From Nocardia aurantia (lineage in GTDB: Bacteria; Actinomycetota; Actinomycetes; Mycobacteriales; Mycobacteriaceae): a DNA stretch of 64,000 nucleotides. Below, piece by piece: positions 44,971-55,239 of this stretch; the first letter of the stretch is position 1, and each line of letters starts with the position of its first letter. The notes beneath the pieces are model-generated. The model was not told the origin of the DNA and ran no database searches. It saw only the letters and a program-made list of their open reading frames with translations. The stretch covers positions 62,001 to 126,000 of the forward strand of contig NZ_WEGI01000002.1 of the NCBI RefSeq assembly GCF_009604425.1, given 5' to 3'. The position numbers were made by a program, and so were the translations under genes.

Positions 44971-45353
44971 CGGTCGGGTTCCGTTCTGTCGTGGAGTGTT
45001 TCGCCGGCGAGCGGCTCGGGGTCGGGCATACCGTCGAGGACCGCGCCCAAGGCGCGCAACCGCTGTCGCCAGAACCGTTCGAACGGGCCCAGCCATGTCT
45101 GCAATTCGTGCAGCGGCTCGGGCTCGATCCGGTAGTAGCGGTAGCGGCCGCGCTTCTCCTCGGCGACCAGGCCGCCGTCCAGCAGCACCCGGAGATGCTC
45201 CGAGACACTCGGCCTGGTCATGTCGAACCGTTCGGCGATGGCTTGTACGGTGCGTTCCCCGGCGAGCAGCAGATCGAGGATCTCCCGCCGCGTGGGATTC
45301 GCCAGCGCGGCGAACACCTGATCGGTGGTGGTGGATTCGACGCGGCGTGCCAT
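44967..45353 (-). CDS. ArsR-family winged-helix repressor
   Basis: 128 residues: VFAALANPTRREILDLLLAGERTVQAIAERFDMTRPSVSEHLRVLLDGGLVAEEKRGRYRYYRIEPEPL, the canonical ArsR winged helix (residues 10-80). No CxC metal motif is visible, so it is probably not a metalloid sensor. ATG 45353 coincides with the start expected from a near-consensus promoter immediately upstream, implying a leaderless mRNA. The palindromic operator around that promoter argues for autoregulation. Confidence 0.92.
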   Translation of the reverse strand: MARRVESTTTDQVFAALANPTRREILDLLLAGERTVQAIAERFDMTRPSVSEHLRVLLDGGLVAEEKRGRYRYYRIEPEPLHELQTWLGPFERFWRQRLRALGAVLDGMPDPEPLAGETLHDRTEPDR

Positions 45354-45359
45354 GCCCCG

Positions 45360-45408
45360 ACTATAGGTAGGACTTTTCCTACCTGTCAAACGTAGGAAAA
45401 GTCCTACC
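45360..45408 (-). promoter_or_regulatory. arsR promoter and double palindromic operator
   Basis: On the minus strand TTGACA (45390-45385), 18 bp and TATAGT (45365-45360) form a near-perfect promoter, with the start about at the arsR ATG. A 17-bp perfect inverted repeat GGTAGGACTTTTCCTAC (45366-45382) / its complement (45392-45408) has a 9-bp spacer. Each arm is itself a dyad GTAGGA-4-TCCTAC, and one arm fills the -35/-10 spacer. Confidence 0.88.
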
Positions 45409-45446
45409 GGTAGCCCGGCAAGGCGCGGAACCTCTACGATCCGGTC

Positions 45447-45890
45447 ATGAGAATGCAACAGGTTGCAATTGTGGCGTTGTCCGCAGCGGCATTGACGAGT
45501 AGCGGAATCGCCACCGCCGCAGCGACTTCCGCGGTGGACGGCTCGCGCGAGGAGGTCGCCCGCAGCTATCTCGACGCGCTGGTCAGCCACGACGCGAGCC
45601 GGGTGCCGTTCGCGCCGGACTGCACCCAGGTGGAGGCGGGCATCCAGACCGGTTATTCCGGACCGCAATTGACCACCGACCTCGAGCACGGCGCGCAGTA
45701 CGACCTGGTGCAGTCGATCCACGATGTGCGGCTGAGCACCGCCGGTGACGTGGTCACCGCGCGCTATCTGCTCGGATCCGGCATCGCGGGCGTCCCGATC
45801 GTCACCGTGGACATCACGGAGACGTTCGTGGTGACCGATGGCGAGATCCAGCGGATCGACGCCACCATCGTGCCGGTGTCGGTGCCCTGA
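45447..45890 (+). CDS. Secreted NTF2-like (DUF8021-type) protein
   Basis: 147 residues with a signal peptide (MRMQQVAIVALSAAALTSSG, cleavage probably after ATA-AA near residue 26), then an alpha/beta fold like SnoaL/NTF2: EEVARSYLDALVSHDASRVPFAPDC, and VVTARYLLGSGIAGVPIVTVDITETFVVTDGEIQRIDAT. Family resemblance to DUF8021 is by pattern only; no catalytic residues are recognised. ATG 45447. Divergent from arsR with 93 bp between, and the outer operator arm lies on its side, so ArsR could also control it. Confidence 0.72.
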   Translation: MRMQQVAIVALSAAALTSSGIATAAATSAVDGSREEVARSYLDALVSHDASRVPFAPDCTQVEAGIQTGYSGPQLTTDLEHGAQYDLVQSIHDVRLSTAGDVVTARYLLGSGIAGVPIVTVDITETFVVTDGEIQRIDATIVPVSVP

Positions 45891-45900
45891 CCCGGGTGCC

Positions 45901-48741
45901 CTAACCCGAATTGCGCAGGGCCGTGGCCAATCCGTTCATCGTGAGCAGGATGCCGCGCTCGACCAGTTCGGATTCGTCGCCGGCGCGACGGCGGCGCAGC
46001 AGATCCACCTGCATCGCGTTCAGCGGTTCCAGGTAGGGGAAGCGGTTGTGGATGGACTCGGCGAGGGCCGGGTTGTCGGAGAGGAGTTCGTCGAATCCGG
46101 TGACGGCCGCGTGCATCCGGACGGTGCGGTCGTATTCGTCGCGGATCATGCCGAAGATGGTGTCGCGCAACGTCTCGTCGGGCACCAGTTCGGCGTAGCG
46201 GGCGGCGATGTGCATATCGGCCTTGGCCAGCACCTGGGCCAGGTTCGACATCACGTCCCGGAAGAAGGGCCAGCGCCGGTACAGCTCCGACAGGGTCGCC
46301 AGTCGCCGCGGGTCGTCGCCGACCCACTCCTCGATGGCGGTCCCGGTGCCGTACCAGCCCGGCAGCATCACCCGGGCCTGGCTCCACGCCATCACCCACG
46401 GGATGGCCCGCAGATCCTGCACCGAGCTGGTGGGTTTGCGGGAGGCCGGCCGGCTGCCGAGGTTGAGCGCGGCCACCTCGGCCACCGGCGTCGATGCCCG
46501 GAAGTACTCGACGAATCCGGGGGTGTCGTGCACCAGCCGCGCGTAGGCCCGGCGCGCCGACCCGGCCAGCTCGTCGAAGACCTCGTAGGCGGGCCCGGCG
46601 TCGGCGCCGAGACCCTCCACGTCGAGCAGCGTCGACTCCAGCGTGCCCGCGACCAGGGCCTCCAGATTGCGGTAGGCGGTGCTCGGATCGGCGTACTTGG
46701 TGGAGATCACCTCGCCCTGTTCGGTCAGGCGCAGCGAACCGCGCACCGCGCCCGCGGGCTGCGCGAGGATCGCGTTGTAGCTGCGGCCGCCGCCGCGACC
46801 GACCGTGCCGCCGCGACCGTGGAACAGCCGCAACCGGATTCCGGTGCGGCGGGCGACCTCGACCAGATCCAGTTCGGCGCGGTACAGCGCCCAGTTCGCG
46901 GCCAGATAGCCGCCGTCCTTGTTCGAATCCGAGTACCCGAGCATGACCTCCTGTCGCATGCCGTGGGCGGCGACCAGGCGGTGGTAGACCGGGACCGCCA
47001 GCGTGGCGGCCAGGGTGTCGGCGCCCCGGCGCAGATCGTCGATCGTCTCGAACAGCGGGACCACGCCGACCGGCCCGGACGGGCCTGCCGTGCCGTCGCC
47101 CGGGTCGAGGATGCCGACCTCCTTCAGCAGCAGCGCCGCCTCCAGCATGTCGCTCACCGAGGAGCACATGCTGATGATGTAGTTCGGCACGGCATCCGGG
47201 CCCAGGCTGTCCAGCGCCACCTTCGCCGCGCGCAGCACACCCAGTTCCCGGAGCGTCACCTCGCTGAGGCCCGCGCCGCCGGCCGGCGCCGGATCGTAGG
47301 CCGCGGGGGCCAGCAGCGGGCGGCGGGTGGCGAGTTCGGCGGCCAGCAGTTCGACCCGCTCCGGCTCGGACAGGCTCGCGTAGCCGGAATGCACTCCGGC
47401 CCAGGCGAACAGCTCGGCCACCACCTGTTCGTGGGTCTCCGAGTTCTGGCGCATGTCGAGGCCCTGCAGATGGAAGCCGAAGGTCTCCACCGCGCCGCGC
47501 AGCGCGGCCAGCCGATCGTCGGCGAGCAGATCGTCGCCGGTGGCCCGCATCGAGGCGTCGACGATGTCCAGATCGGCGAGCAGTTCCGCCGGGCCGGCGT
47601 AGGGCCGCACACCGTCGGCGGCGATCGCGCCGCCGAGGCTGTCGGTGCCGGCCCGGGTCGCGGGCGACGCGGCCGGTACCGACGGCACATCGGCCAGCGC
47701 GCGCTGCGCGGTCGCGTGCAGCCGGGCCCGGATGCTGCGGACGGCCCGGCGATAGGGCTCGTCGGCCCGCTGCGGGGAGTCGTCGTGACCGGCGTCGGCG
47801 AGCCGGCCCAGTTCCGGTGAGACCGTCACCAGCCGCGAGGACTGCGACAGGGACTTCTCCAGCTCCTCCAACTCGGCCAGATAGTGCCCGAAGGCGACTT
47901 CACCGGCTCGGTGCGTCGCGCGGTGCACCACCTCGCCGGTGACATTGGGATTGCCGTCGCGGTCACCGCCGATCCAGGAGCCCGGCCGCAGGATCGGGCG
48001 GGGCAGCAGTTCGGCGCCGGGCCAGCGGTCGCGCAGCGCGGCGCGCACCTCGGTGTTGATCCGCGGGATCACCGCGAGCAGGGTCCGCTCGTAGTAGCGC
48101 AGGCCGACCTCGATCTCGTCCTGAATGCGCAAGCGCGCCAAGCGGATCAGGGCGGTGCGCCACAGGGTGAGGATCTGCCGGCGGATCTGCTTCTCGAATT
48201 CCGGGTACTCCGGTTCGCTCGGCGTGTACCGCTGGCGGCGGCGCATCAGATCGGTGATGCCGGTCTGGACGTCGAACACCGTGCGGCGGCGGGTCTCGGT
48301 CGGATGCGCGGTGATGACCGGGGCGATCAGCGCGTCGGTGAGCAGATCGGCGACGACCGCCGTGTCCGGGCCGGCGGCGTCGAGTTTGCGATAGGTCGCG
48401 GCCAGGCTGGAGTCCTGCGGCGGCTCCCCCGCCGCCAGATGCGCCGCGCGGCGCCGGTCGCGTTGCAGATCCTCGGCCAGATTGGCCAGCAGCAGGAAGT
48501 GGCTGAACGCCCGGATCAACGGGATGCCCACGCGAATGTCGATGCCGCGCAACATGTTCTCGACGGCCCCGCGGTCCACCTCGGACCGCCGCACCCGGAA
48601 CGCCTCGCGCCGGACCCGTTCGACGAGTTCGAACACCTCCGTTCCCTCGTGATCGCGAATCGTCTCACCCAGGATCGCGCCGAGAAATCGGATGTCGTCG
48701 CGCAGGGGCGCGGTCGCCGCCTCGATCTGATCTTCGCGCAT
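45901..48741 (-). CDS. ppc: Phosphoenolpyruvate carboxylase
   Basis: Anaplerotic enzyme making oxaloacetate from PEP and bicarbonate. 946 residues, complete: [10 protein letters not shown] with His146, [12 protein letters not shown] (255-266), [26 protein letters not shown] with Lys608, [12 protein letters not shown] (641-652), and a C-terminal ending [14 protein letters not shown], the conserved effector-site tail. ATG 48741 begins [10 protein letters not shown]; the open frame further upstream is non-coding. M. tuberculosis lacks this gene between sigB and ideR. Confidence 0.97.
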   Translation of the reverse strand: MREDQIEAATAPLRDDIRFLGAILGETIRDHEGTEVFELVERVRREAFRVRRSEVDRGAVENMLRGIDIRVGIPLIRAFSHFLLLANLAEDLQRDRRRAAHLAAGEPPQDSSLAATYRKLDAAGPDTAVVADLLTDALIAPVITAHPTETRRRTVFDVQTGITDLMRRRQRYTPSEPEYPEFEKQIRRQILTLWRTALIRLARLRIQDEIEVGLRYYERTLLAVIPRINTEVRAALRDRWPGAELLPRPILRPGSWIGGDRDGNPNVTGEVVHRATHRAGEVAFGHYLAELEELEKSLSQSSRLVTVSPELGRLADAGHDDSPQRADEPYRRAVRSIRARLHATAQRALADVPSVPAASPATRAGTDSLGGAIAADGVRPYAGPAELLADLDIVDASMRATGDDLLADDRLAALRGAVETFGFHLQGLDMRQNSETHEQVVAELFAWAGVHSGYASLSEPERVELLAAELATRRPLLAPAAYDPAPAGGAGLSEVTLRELGVLRAAKVALDSLGPDAVPNYIISMCSSVSDMLEAALLLKEVGILDPGDGTAGPSGPVGVVPLFETIDDLRRGADTLAATLAVPVYHRLVAAHGMRQEVMLGYSDSNKDGGYLAANWALYRAELDLVEVARRTGIRLRLFHGRGGTVGRGGGRSYNAILAQPAGAVRGSLRLTEQGEVISTKYADPSTAYRNLEALVAGTLESTLLDVEGLGADAGPAYEVFDELAGSARRAYARLVHDTPGFVEYFRASTPVAEVAALNLGSRPASRKPTSSVQDLRAIPWVMAWSQARVMLPGWYGTGTAIEEWVGDDPRRLATLSELYRRWPFFRDVMSNLAQVLAKADMHIAARYAELVPDETLRDTIFGMIRDEYDRTVRMHAAVTGFDELLSDNPALAESIHNRFPYLEPLNAMQVDLLRRRRAGDESELVERGILLTMNGLATALRNSG

Positions 48742-48834
48742 ACCGCCCAGTATCGGGCACATCGCGACCGCTCGCGCGATCTGACACCAACCGATTCCGG
48801 CTAAACGATAAGATCTGCTCAATTCGCTCCTCGT

Positions 48835-49080
48835 GTGAATGACCACCAGCTCGCTCAGATCGACATCGCTCTCCCGCTCGAACCGCTCACCTCGGCCCGT
48901 CTCGCCGGATTCGTCGCCACGCTCGACGAGATCAACGCCCTCGCCGACTCCGCCCCCGGATTCGTCTGGCGGCTGCAGACCGAGGACGGCGACGCCAGCG
49001 CGATCCGCGCCTTCGGCGACGGCCGCATCATCGTCACCATGACCGTGTGGACCTCGCCGGAGACGCCGGCGGACTTCGCC
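48835..49080 (+). pseudogene. Truncated DUF3291 protein remnant
   Basis: From GTG 48835 the first 81 codons match DUF3291 closely in pattern: [51 protein letters not shown], then [16 protein letters not shown]. The family normally continues for about 75 more residues with a conserved Arg/His-rich helix. Here, after ETPADFA, the frame turns into proline-rich low-complexity sequence with no such motif in any frame. The frame stays open to 49407, so a short chimeric protein could still be made, but I read it as a decayed gene. Confidence 0.68.
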
Positions 49081-49340
49081 CCCTCCCCCTCCCAGCCGGG
49101 CGCCACCGCGCCCCTGCTCGCGGACGATCCGAACTGCCTCGCCCGACCGGAACGCCCGGCACTTCGAAACGCTCGGCTCGCAACGACTCACCCGGCACCG
49201 ATGCCGTCCTGGCAGGCCGAGCTGTGGTCGGTCGAACCCGTAGTGCGGCAAGCGATTCGAACGCCGCCGATGCTCGGGCCCGGTAGCGTCGCGCGAACCC
49301 GTTGTGGGACAAGTATTTCGAGCGCCGTTCCGGACCGGGT

Positions 49341-52031
49341 TCAGGCGAGGCGGCGGGGGCCGATGTCGAAGCGGCTCGGTTCGGGGCCGATGCGGACCCG
49401 GGCGTAGAGGATCGCGGCGCCCTGCGGTGCGGCGAGGACCGGTTCGATCGAGAGTTCGCGGACCTCGGGCAGGTCGTCGCACAGCGCCGAAATGCGTTGT
49501 GCGAGTTCGGCGAGGGCACGCTTGTCGACCGGTTCGCCGATGACCCGGCCCGCCGCGCTCGTCCGGCCGTCCAGCAGCGGAGCGGCGCGCGGGGCATCGA
49601 TCAGTTCCACGGACTCCATCTCGGTCAGCGGCAGCGCGCGATACACCCGGTCGCCGAGGAGGTCGATGATCGTGCCGGACAGGCCGAAACTGATCACCGA
49701 ACCGAACGACAAATCGTCCTGCACGCGCAGCACGCAGCCGACGCCCTTGATCGCCATCTTCTGGATGTGCACGATCTCGTTGCCGGACACCTTCGCCAGA
49801 TCGGTGTACGCCCGCTGAATCTCGCTGGGGCGCCACAGATCCAGCCGCACCCCGTTGAGATCCGGCCGGTTGCGCCACAATTCGCCGGTCGCCTTGGCCG
49901 CCACCGGATAGCCGAGCTCGGCGGCCGCCGCGGCGGCGGACTCCTCGTCGTGCACCTCACGGAACTCCACGACCCGAATTCCGTAGCAGCCCAGCAGTTC
50001 CGCCGCCTCCAGATCGCCCAGCCAGTCGCCACCGGGCGCCCGATCCGTCCAGCGCGCCACCAGATCCCGGGCCCGCTGGGTCTCCATTCCCGGCGGTCGC
50101 ACCACCGGCGACACCGGCCGGGTGCGCCAATCGGCGTACCGCCGCACCCGGGCCAGTACCCGGGCGGCACGCTCCGGATCCGGATAGGACGGGATCGACC
50201 CGTGCTCGACGGTGCCCCCGGAACCGCGCGCGGTCAACAGGTTCGACATGCCCTGCCCGGCGACGAAGGTGGTGAGCACCGGTTTGGTTCCCGGTTGCGC
50301 ACCGGATCGGATCGCCTCGGCGAACGAGGGCACGGCCGTCGGCACCGGCGGCGCGAAGATCACGATCAGCGCGTCGACCTCGGGGTCGGCCACCGCCGCG
50401 GCCACCGCGGTCAGATAGTCCTCCGGCATCGCCTGCGGGCCGAGGTCGACCGGCCGCTCCACGGCCAGGCCCTCCCCGCGCGCCGCGTCGACAGCCAGCC
50501 AGCCCAGTGCCGTGCTGTTGCCGATCACCGCCAGCCGCGGGCCGGCCGGCAGCGGCTGGTACGCCAGCAGCATCGCGCAGTCGAACAACTCCGCGATGGT
50601 GTCCACCTGCACGATCCCGGCCTGCGCGAACAGGTCTCGTTCGAGCGCGCGGTCCAGGGGATCGGCCGCGGGACGGGCGACATTGCGGCCGCTGGAGACG
50701 GCCACGATCGGCTTCGTCCGGGCGACCCGGCGGGCGATCCGGGAGAACTTGCGCGGATTGCCGAATGTCTCCAGATACAACAGGACGACATCGGTGTCCG
50801 GATCGGTGTCCCAGTACTGCAGCAGATCGTTGCCGGACACGTCGGCCCGGTTGCCCGCCGAGACGAACGTCGACAGGCCCAGCCGGCGGGTGGCGGCCTC
50901 CCCCAGGATCGCCGCCCCGAGCGGACCGGACTGGCAGAAGAATCCGACGCGCCCACGCCCTGGCAGTACGCCGGCCAGGGTCGCGTTCAGCGAGACCGCC
51001 GGATCGGTGTTGGCGACGCCGAGCGCACTGGGACCGACCACGCGCATCCCGTGCGCCCGGGCCGCGGCGACCAGATCGCGCTCGGCGGCGAATCCCGCCG
51101 GGCCGGTCTCCGAGAAACCGGCCGTCAGCACCACCAGGCCCTTGACGCCCTTGGTCATACAGTCGTCGAGCACGGCCTTGATCTCCGCGGCCGGCACCGC
51201 GACCACCGCCAGATCCACCACGTCGGGGATGTCGCGGACGGTCTCGTAGGCATGCACCCCGCGCACCGAGGTGCGGTTCGGATTCACCGGATACACCGGC
51301 CCCTGGAACACCCCGGACAGCAGATTCGCCAGCACCGCGCCGCCGACCCGGCTCTGCGACGGAGTCGCGCCGATGACCGCCACCGAGCGGGGTGCGAGCA
51401 GATTGCCGACACTGCGCGCCTCGGAGGCCAGTTCCCGGGAGTCGCGCACCGACAGCAGCGCCTCGGTCGGATCGATCGCGAACTCCAGGTGCAGCACCGA
51501 GCCGTCCCGGCTGCGCTGCACCTGATAGCCGGCGTCCCGGAACACCGTCACCATGCCGTGGTTCTCGGCGAGCACCTCGGCGACGAAGATGTCGATGCCG
51601 TTCTCGGCCGCCGCCCCCGCCAGATGCTCCAGCAGGATCGAACCCAGCCCGCGCCCCTGGTGCTGGTCGGCGACCACGAACGCCACCTCGGCCGCGCGGG
51701 CGCCGGCGCGCTCCGGCAGCAGTTCGTAACGGCCCACGGCCAGGATCGTCGAGCCCAGTTCGGCGATCAGGCCCACCCGGTCCCGGTAGTCGACGTGGGT
51801 GGTGCGGTACAGATCCTTCGGCGTCATCCGCGGATACGGTCCGAAATACCGCAGGTAGCGGGTGCGATCCGACAGTCCGGCGTGGAATTCCTCCAGGGCG
51901 CCGGCATCGCCGGGAGTGATCGGACGCAGTCGGACCACACCGCCGTCGGCGGCCAGCACGTCGGCGAACCAGTGCTCCGGCGGGGGCGGCGGCACGTCCG
52001 GGGTCGAGCTCGAGGCGGGCTGCTCAGTCAC
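49341..52031 (-). CDS. Pat-type protein lysine acetyltransferase (GNAT fused to NDP-forming acyl-CoA synthetase-like domains)
   Basis: 896 residues. GNAT domain at about 30-185, with Glu116 in AAEVAFVV and the acetyl-CoA loop [13 protein letters not shown] (122-134). Then a CoA-binding Rossmann domain ([18 protein letters not shown], from 215), a succinyl-CoA-ligase-like domain, and an ATP-grasp domain near the C-terminus ([25 protein letters not shown]). This is the order of actinobacterial PatA enzymes (GNAT first), opposite to Salmonella Pat. Known Pats acetylate and inactivate acyl-CoA synthetases. GTG 52031 overlaps the acuC stop by 8 bp, so both are made from one mRNA. Confidence 0.85.
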   Translation of the reverse strand: MTEQPASSSTPDVPPPPPEHWFADVLAADGGVVRLRPITPGDAGALEEFHAGLSDRTRYLRYFGPYPRMTPKDLYRTTHVDYRDRVGLIAELGSTILAVGRYELLPERAGARAAEVAFVVADQHQGRGLGSILLEHLAGAAAENGIDIFVAEVLAENHGMVTVFRDAGYQVQRSRDGSVLHLEFAIDPTEALLSVRDSRELASEARSVGNLLAPRSVAVIGATPSQSRVGGAVLANLLSGVFQGPVYPVNPNRTSVRGVHAYETVRDIPDVVDLAVVAVPAAEIKAVLDDCMTKGVKGLVVLTAGFSETGPAGFAAERDLVAAARAHGMRVVGPSALGVANTDPAVSLNATLAGVLPGRGRVGFFCQSGPLGAAILGEAATRRLGLSTFVSAGNRADVSGNDLLQYWDTDPDTDVVLLYLETFGNPRKFSRIARRVARTKPIVAVSSGRNVARPAADPLDRALERDLFAQAGIVQVDTIAELFDCAMLLAYQPLPAGPRLAVIGNSTALGWLAVDAARGEGLAVERPVDLGPQAMPEDYLTAVAAAVADPEVDALIVIFAPPVPTAVPSFAEAIRSGAQPGTKPVLTTFVAGQGMSNLLTARGSGGTVEHGSIPSYPDPERAARVLARVRRYADWRTRPVSPVVRPPGMETQRARDLVARWTDRAPGGDWLGDLEAAELLGCYGIRVVEFREVHDEESAAAAAAELGYPVAAKATGELWRNRPDLNGVRLDLWRPSEIQRAYTDLAKVSGNEIVHIQKMAIKGVGCVLRVQDDLSFGSVISFGLSGTIIDLLGDRVYRALPLTEMESVELIDAPRAAPLLDGRTSAAGRVIGEPVDKRALAELAQRISALCDDLPEVRELSIEPVLAAPQGAAILYARVRIGPEPSRFDIGPRRLA

Positions 52032-53268
52032 GCGGATCCTCCGCATCCAGGCCCAGCAGGCCGAAAGTGGCTCGGCGAGTGGCGAGTACAGCGGTGTCGA
52101 CGGCCCGCTGTGCCCGGTCGGCCCGCTCGTCGCCGGTGGCCGGAGTGCCGCCGGGACCGTCCCAGCGGGCGAACGAGATGTCGGCGCCGTCACCCATCGT
52201 GCGCGGCGGCTCCACCGCGGGGGCGTAGTCGCGCACCTGCGCGATCCACTCCTCCGGAATCGCGGTGCCCGGGTCGACACTGCGGTCCAGCGCGGTGGCC
52301 AGCAGATGGGTCCAGGCCCGCGGCACCACCCGGACCAGCCCGTAGCCGCCCCCGCCGACGGCCAGCCAGCGGCCCTCGGCGTAACGGTCGGCCAGCTCCC
52401 GCATCGCCGTGAACGCCGCGCGCTGGCCGTCGACGCTCAGCTCCAGATCGGCCAGCGGATCCTCGCGATGGGTGTCGACCCCGCACTGGCTCACCACCAG
52501 CTGCGGCCGGAACGCGGCCAGCGCGCCGGGCACGACGGCGTGGAATGCGCGCAGCCACTGCGGATCCCGGGTACCCGGCAACACCGGCAGGTTGATCGCG
52601 GTGCCCTCGCCGGCTCCGGCGCCGGTCTCCTCCGGCCAGCCGGTGTTCGGCCAGAGCGTGGCCGGATGCTGATGGATCGAGACGGTGAGCACCCGGGGAT
52701 CGCCGTAGAAGGCCTTCTGCACACCGTCGCCGTGGTGCACGTCCACGTCGACGTAGGCGATGCGGTCGAACCCGTGCTCAAGCAGCCACGAGATGGCCAC
52801 CGCCACATCGTTGTAGACACAGAACCCGGACGCGGCGCCCGCCATCGCGTGATGCATCCCGCCGCCGATGCTCACCGCGCGCCGGGTACGCCCCGCCGCG
52901 ATCTCGGCGGCCGCCGCCAGCGTGCCACCGACGATCACCGACGCGGCCTCGTGCATGTGCGGGAAGATCGGGTTGTCCGCCGACCCCAGCCCGAACGGCG
53001 GCGCCGAGGGCAGCAGCGCGCCGGGCGGCGGCGGTTCCGCCGCCCGGACCGCCGCCAGATAGGCCGGGGTGTGGATGCGCAGCAGGTCGGACTCCCCCGC
53101 CGTGGCGGGTGTCACGGTCTCCACGCCGTCGAGCAGGCCGAGGCTACGGGCCAGCGCCATCGTGAACCGGAGACGGGCGGGCTTCATCGGATGTTCGGGC
53201 GTCCATCGGTAGTCGAGGAACCTGTCGGTCCACACGACGGCCGCGTCGCCGCTCGGTCCTGCTGCCAT
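52024..53268 (-). CDS. acuC: AcuC-type class I histone-deacetylase-fold protein deacetylase
   Basis: 414 residues. Active-site His139/His140 in GGGMHHAM, zinc ligands Asp176 and His178 in DVDVHHGDG, Asp265 in CGVDTH, and GGGGYG near residue 315. AcuC removes acetyl groups from acetyl-CoA synthetase in Bacillus, reversing AcuA/Pat action. Here the overlap with the Pat-type gene makes the same role likely. ATG 53268 chosen; no good ribosome site is seen. The upstream 270 bp separate it from the divergent ideR. Confidence 0.91.
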   Translation of the reverse strand: MAAGPSGDAAVVWTDRFLDYRWTPEHPMKPARLRFTMALARSLGLLDGVETVTPATAGESDLLRIHTPAYLAAVRAAEPPPPGALLPSAPPFGLGSADNPIFPHMHEAASVIVGGTLAAAAEIAAGRTRRAVSIGGGMHHAMAGAASGFCVYNDVAVAISWLLEHGFDRIAYVDVDVHHGDGVQKAFYGDPRVLTVSIHQHPATLWPNTGWPEETGAGAGEGTAINLPVLPGTRDPQWLRAFHAVVPGALAAFRPQLVVSQCGVDTHREDPLADLELSVDGQRAAFTAMRELADRYAEGRWLAVGGGGYGLVRVVPRAWTHLLATALDRSVDPGTAIPEEWIAQVRDYAPAVEPPRTMGDGADISFARWDGPGGTPATGDERADRAQRAVDTAVLATRRATFGLLGLDAEDPRD

Positions 53269-53512
53269 GGCAGTCACTGTATCGCCGCACCCGCTTTGCG
53301 CCGGAATGTCCGTTACCCCTGTGACGTGCTGTTCGCCACGCTGGCCAGGGGAAGGAAGGATCCCACTTTTCGGTTGCGATGCAGTAGAAATGCAGCACGG
53401 TGTGCGACACGTCCGGCGATCCGGCGCGGCCACGCCGGTGCCCCGGTGTTCGGAGCGGTTTCCGCAGGAAGAGCCACCTGTGCTGACGTACGGAACCGCC
53501 GCGACACGTGGG

Positions 53513-53518
53513 TAGAAT
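53513..53518 (+). promoter_or_regulatory. ideR -10 element
   Basis: TAGAAT, about 24 bp before the ideR GTG, predicts a leader of about 17 nt that includes AAGGGG. The -35 is weak (CGGAAC at 16 bp). No IdeR box of the TTAGG...CCTAA type was seen nearby, so autoregulation is not supported. Confidence 0.55.
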
Positions 53519-53541
53519 TCGTGCCGACGAAGGGGTAATAC

Positions 53542-54225
53542 GTGAAGGATCTGGTCGACACCACGGAGATGTATCTCCGGACCATCTACGACCTCGAGGA
53601 GGAGGGCGTCGTTCCCCTGCGGGCGCGCATCGCCGAACGCCTCGAGCAGAGTGGCCCGACGGTCAGTCAGACGGTGGCCCGGATGGAGCGCGACGGCCTG
53701 CTCATGGTTGCCGGCGACCGTCATCTGGAGCTGACCGACAAGGGCCGCGCGATGGCGGTATCGGTGATGCGCAAGCACCGGCTGGCCGAACGACTGCTGG
53801 TCGACGTGATCGGTCTGGACTGGCAGAACGTGCACGCGGAGGCCTGCCGCTGGGAGCACGTGATGAGCGACGAGGTCGAGCGCCGGCTGCTGGAGGTGCT
53901 CAACCACCCCACCACCTCCCCGTACGGCAATCCCATCCCCGGCCTGGACGAACTGGGCATGCTGCCCTCCCTCGGCGGTGAGGAGAAGCTGATCCGGTTG
54001 TCGGATCTGCCGGTCGGTCAGTCGGCGGTGGTCGTGCGCCGGTTGTCCGAGCACATCCAGGCCGAACCGGAGATCATCGGGCAGTTGCGCGAGGCCGGTG
54101 TCGTGCCCGACGCCCGCGTGACCGTCGACGTCCGGCCGGGCGCCGTGATCATCTCGGTCGCGGGACATCGGGAGTTCGAACTGTCCGACGAGATGGCGCA
54201 CGCCGTCCAGGTGAAGTTGGTGTAG
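53542..54225 (+). CDS. ideR: Iron-dependent repressor IdeR (DtxR family)
   Basis: 227-residue Fe2+-activated repressor of siderophore and iron-uptake genes and activator of storage genes. Winged helix at 1-70 (RIAERLEQSGPTVSQTVARMERDGLL). The metal ligands keep mycobacterial IdeR numbering: site 1 His79, Glu83, His98; site 2 Met10, Cys102, Glu105, His106. C-terminal SH3-like domain from about 150 (LSDLPVGQSAVVVRRLSE). GTG 53542 with AAGGGG upstream. Followed by galE after 15 bp. Orthologue of Rv2711. Confidence 0.96.
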   Translation: MKDLVDTTEMYLRTIYDLEEEGVVPLRARIAERLEQSGPTVSQTVARMERDGLLMVAGDRHLELTDKGRAMAVSVMRKHRLAERLLVDVIGLDWQNVHAEACRWEHVMSDEVERRLLEVLNHPTTSPYGNPIPGLDELGMLPSLGGEEKLIRLSDLPVGQSAVVVRRLSEHIQAEPEIIGQLREAGVVPDARVTVDVRPGAVIISVAGHREFELSDEMAHAVQVKLV

Positions 54226-54240
54226 GGCAAGATCGAGGGC

Positions 54241-55224
54241 ATGAAACTTCTGGTCACGGGTGGCGCCGGTTATGTCGGCGGAGTGTGCGCACAGGTTCTG
54301 CTCGAGGACGGCCACGAGGTCGTCGTGGTCGACGATCTGTCCACCGGAAATGCCGACGGAGTGCCCACCGGGGCCAAGTTCGTCGAGGGTGACATCGCCA
54401 CCGCCGGTGTCGATCTGATCGAATCCGAATCCTTCGACGGCGTCCTGCATTTCGCGGCCCAGTCGCTGGTCGGTGAATCCGTGCGGCAGCCGGAGAAGTA
54501 CTGGCACGGCAATGTCGTGAAGACCCTGGCGTTGCTGGAGGCGATCCGCCGCACCGAGACCCCGCGCCTGGTGTTCTCCTCCACCGCCGCCGTGTACGGC
54601 GAGCCGGAACAGGTGCCGATCACCGAGGACTCCGCAGCGCGGCCGACCAATCCGTACGGCGCCTCGAAGCTGGCCATCGATCACGCGATCACCTCCTATG
54701 CGAACGCGCACGGACTGGCCGCGACCAGCCTGCGCTATTTCAACGTCGCCGGCGCCTACGGCGGTCTCGGCGAGAACCGGGTGGTGGAAACGCATCTCAT
54801 CCCCCTCGTGCTGCAGACGGCGCTCGGGCATCGCGAGACCATCTCCGTGTTCGGCACCGACTATCCGACTCCCGACGGCACCGCGGTCCGTGACTACATC
54901 CACATCCGTGATCTGGCGCAGGCCCACCTGCTGGCCCTCGCGCAGTCCCGGCCCGGCGAGCACCGCATCCTCAATCTCGGCAGTGGCACGGGTTTCTCTG
55001 TGCGTCAAGTGATCTCGGCCTGTGAGCAGGTCACCGGCGGGCCCATCGCGGCGGTCGAGGCGCCCCGGCGGGCCGGCGATCCGAGCGTGCTGATCGCCTC
55101 CAGCGAGCGCGCGGTCGCCGAGCTCGGCTGGCAGCCGCGCCACCACGATCTGACCGAGATCGTCTCCGACGCATGGGGTTTCCTGCGGTCGCTGGGCGAC
55201 CGCGCGCACAGCGCCCGCCGCTGA
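54241..55224 (+). CDS. galE: UDP-glucose 4-epimerase GalE
   Basis: NAD-dependent interconversion of UDP-glucose and UDP-galactose, supplying galactofuranose for arabinogalactan. 327 residues, extended [11 protein letters not shown] (7-14), VVDDLSTG (30-37), FSSTAAVYG (112-120) with the catalytic Ser/Thr, and YGASK with Tyr139 and Lys143. ATG 54241 is 15 bp after ideR, so it is probably read from the ideR promoter as well. Confidence 0.94.
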   Translation: MKLLVTGGAGYVGGVCAQVLLEDGHEVVVVDDLSTGNADGVPTGAKFVEGDIATAGVDLIESESFDGVLHFAAQSLVGESVRQPEKYWHGNVVKTLALLEAIRRTETPRLVFSSTAAVYGEPEQVPITEDSAARPTNPYGASKLAIDHAITSYANAHGLAATSLRYFNVAGAYGGLGENRVVETHLIPLVLQTALGHRETISVFGTDYPTPDGTAVRDYIHIRDLAQAHLLALAQSRPGEHRILNLGSGTGFSVRQVISACEQVTGGPIAAVEAPRRAGDPSVLIASSERAVAELGWQPRHHDLTEIVSDAWGFLRSLGDRAHSARR

Positions 55225-55239
55225 TCGCGACGCGCGACC

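Noticed and set aside
53269..53541. IdeR box upstream of ideR or acuC
   Set aside because: No TTAGG...CCTAA palindrome is present; only a -10 element is supported.
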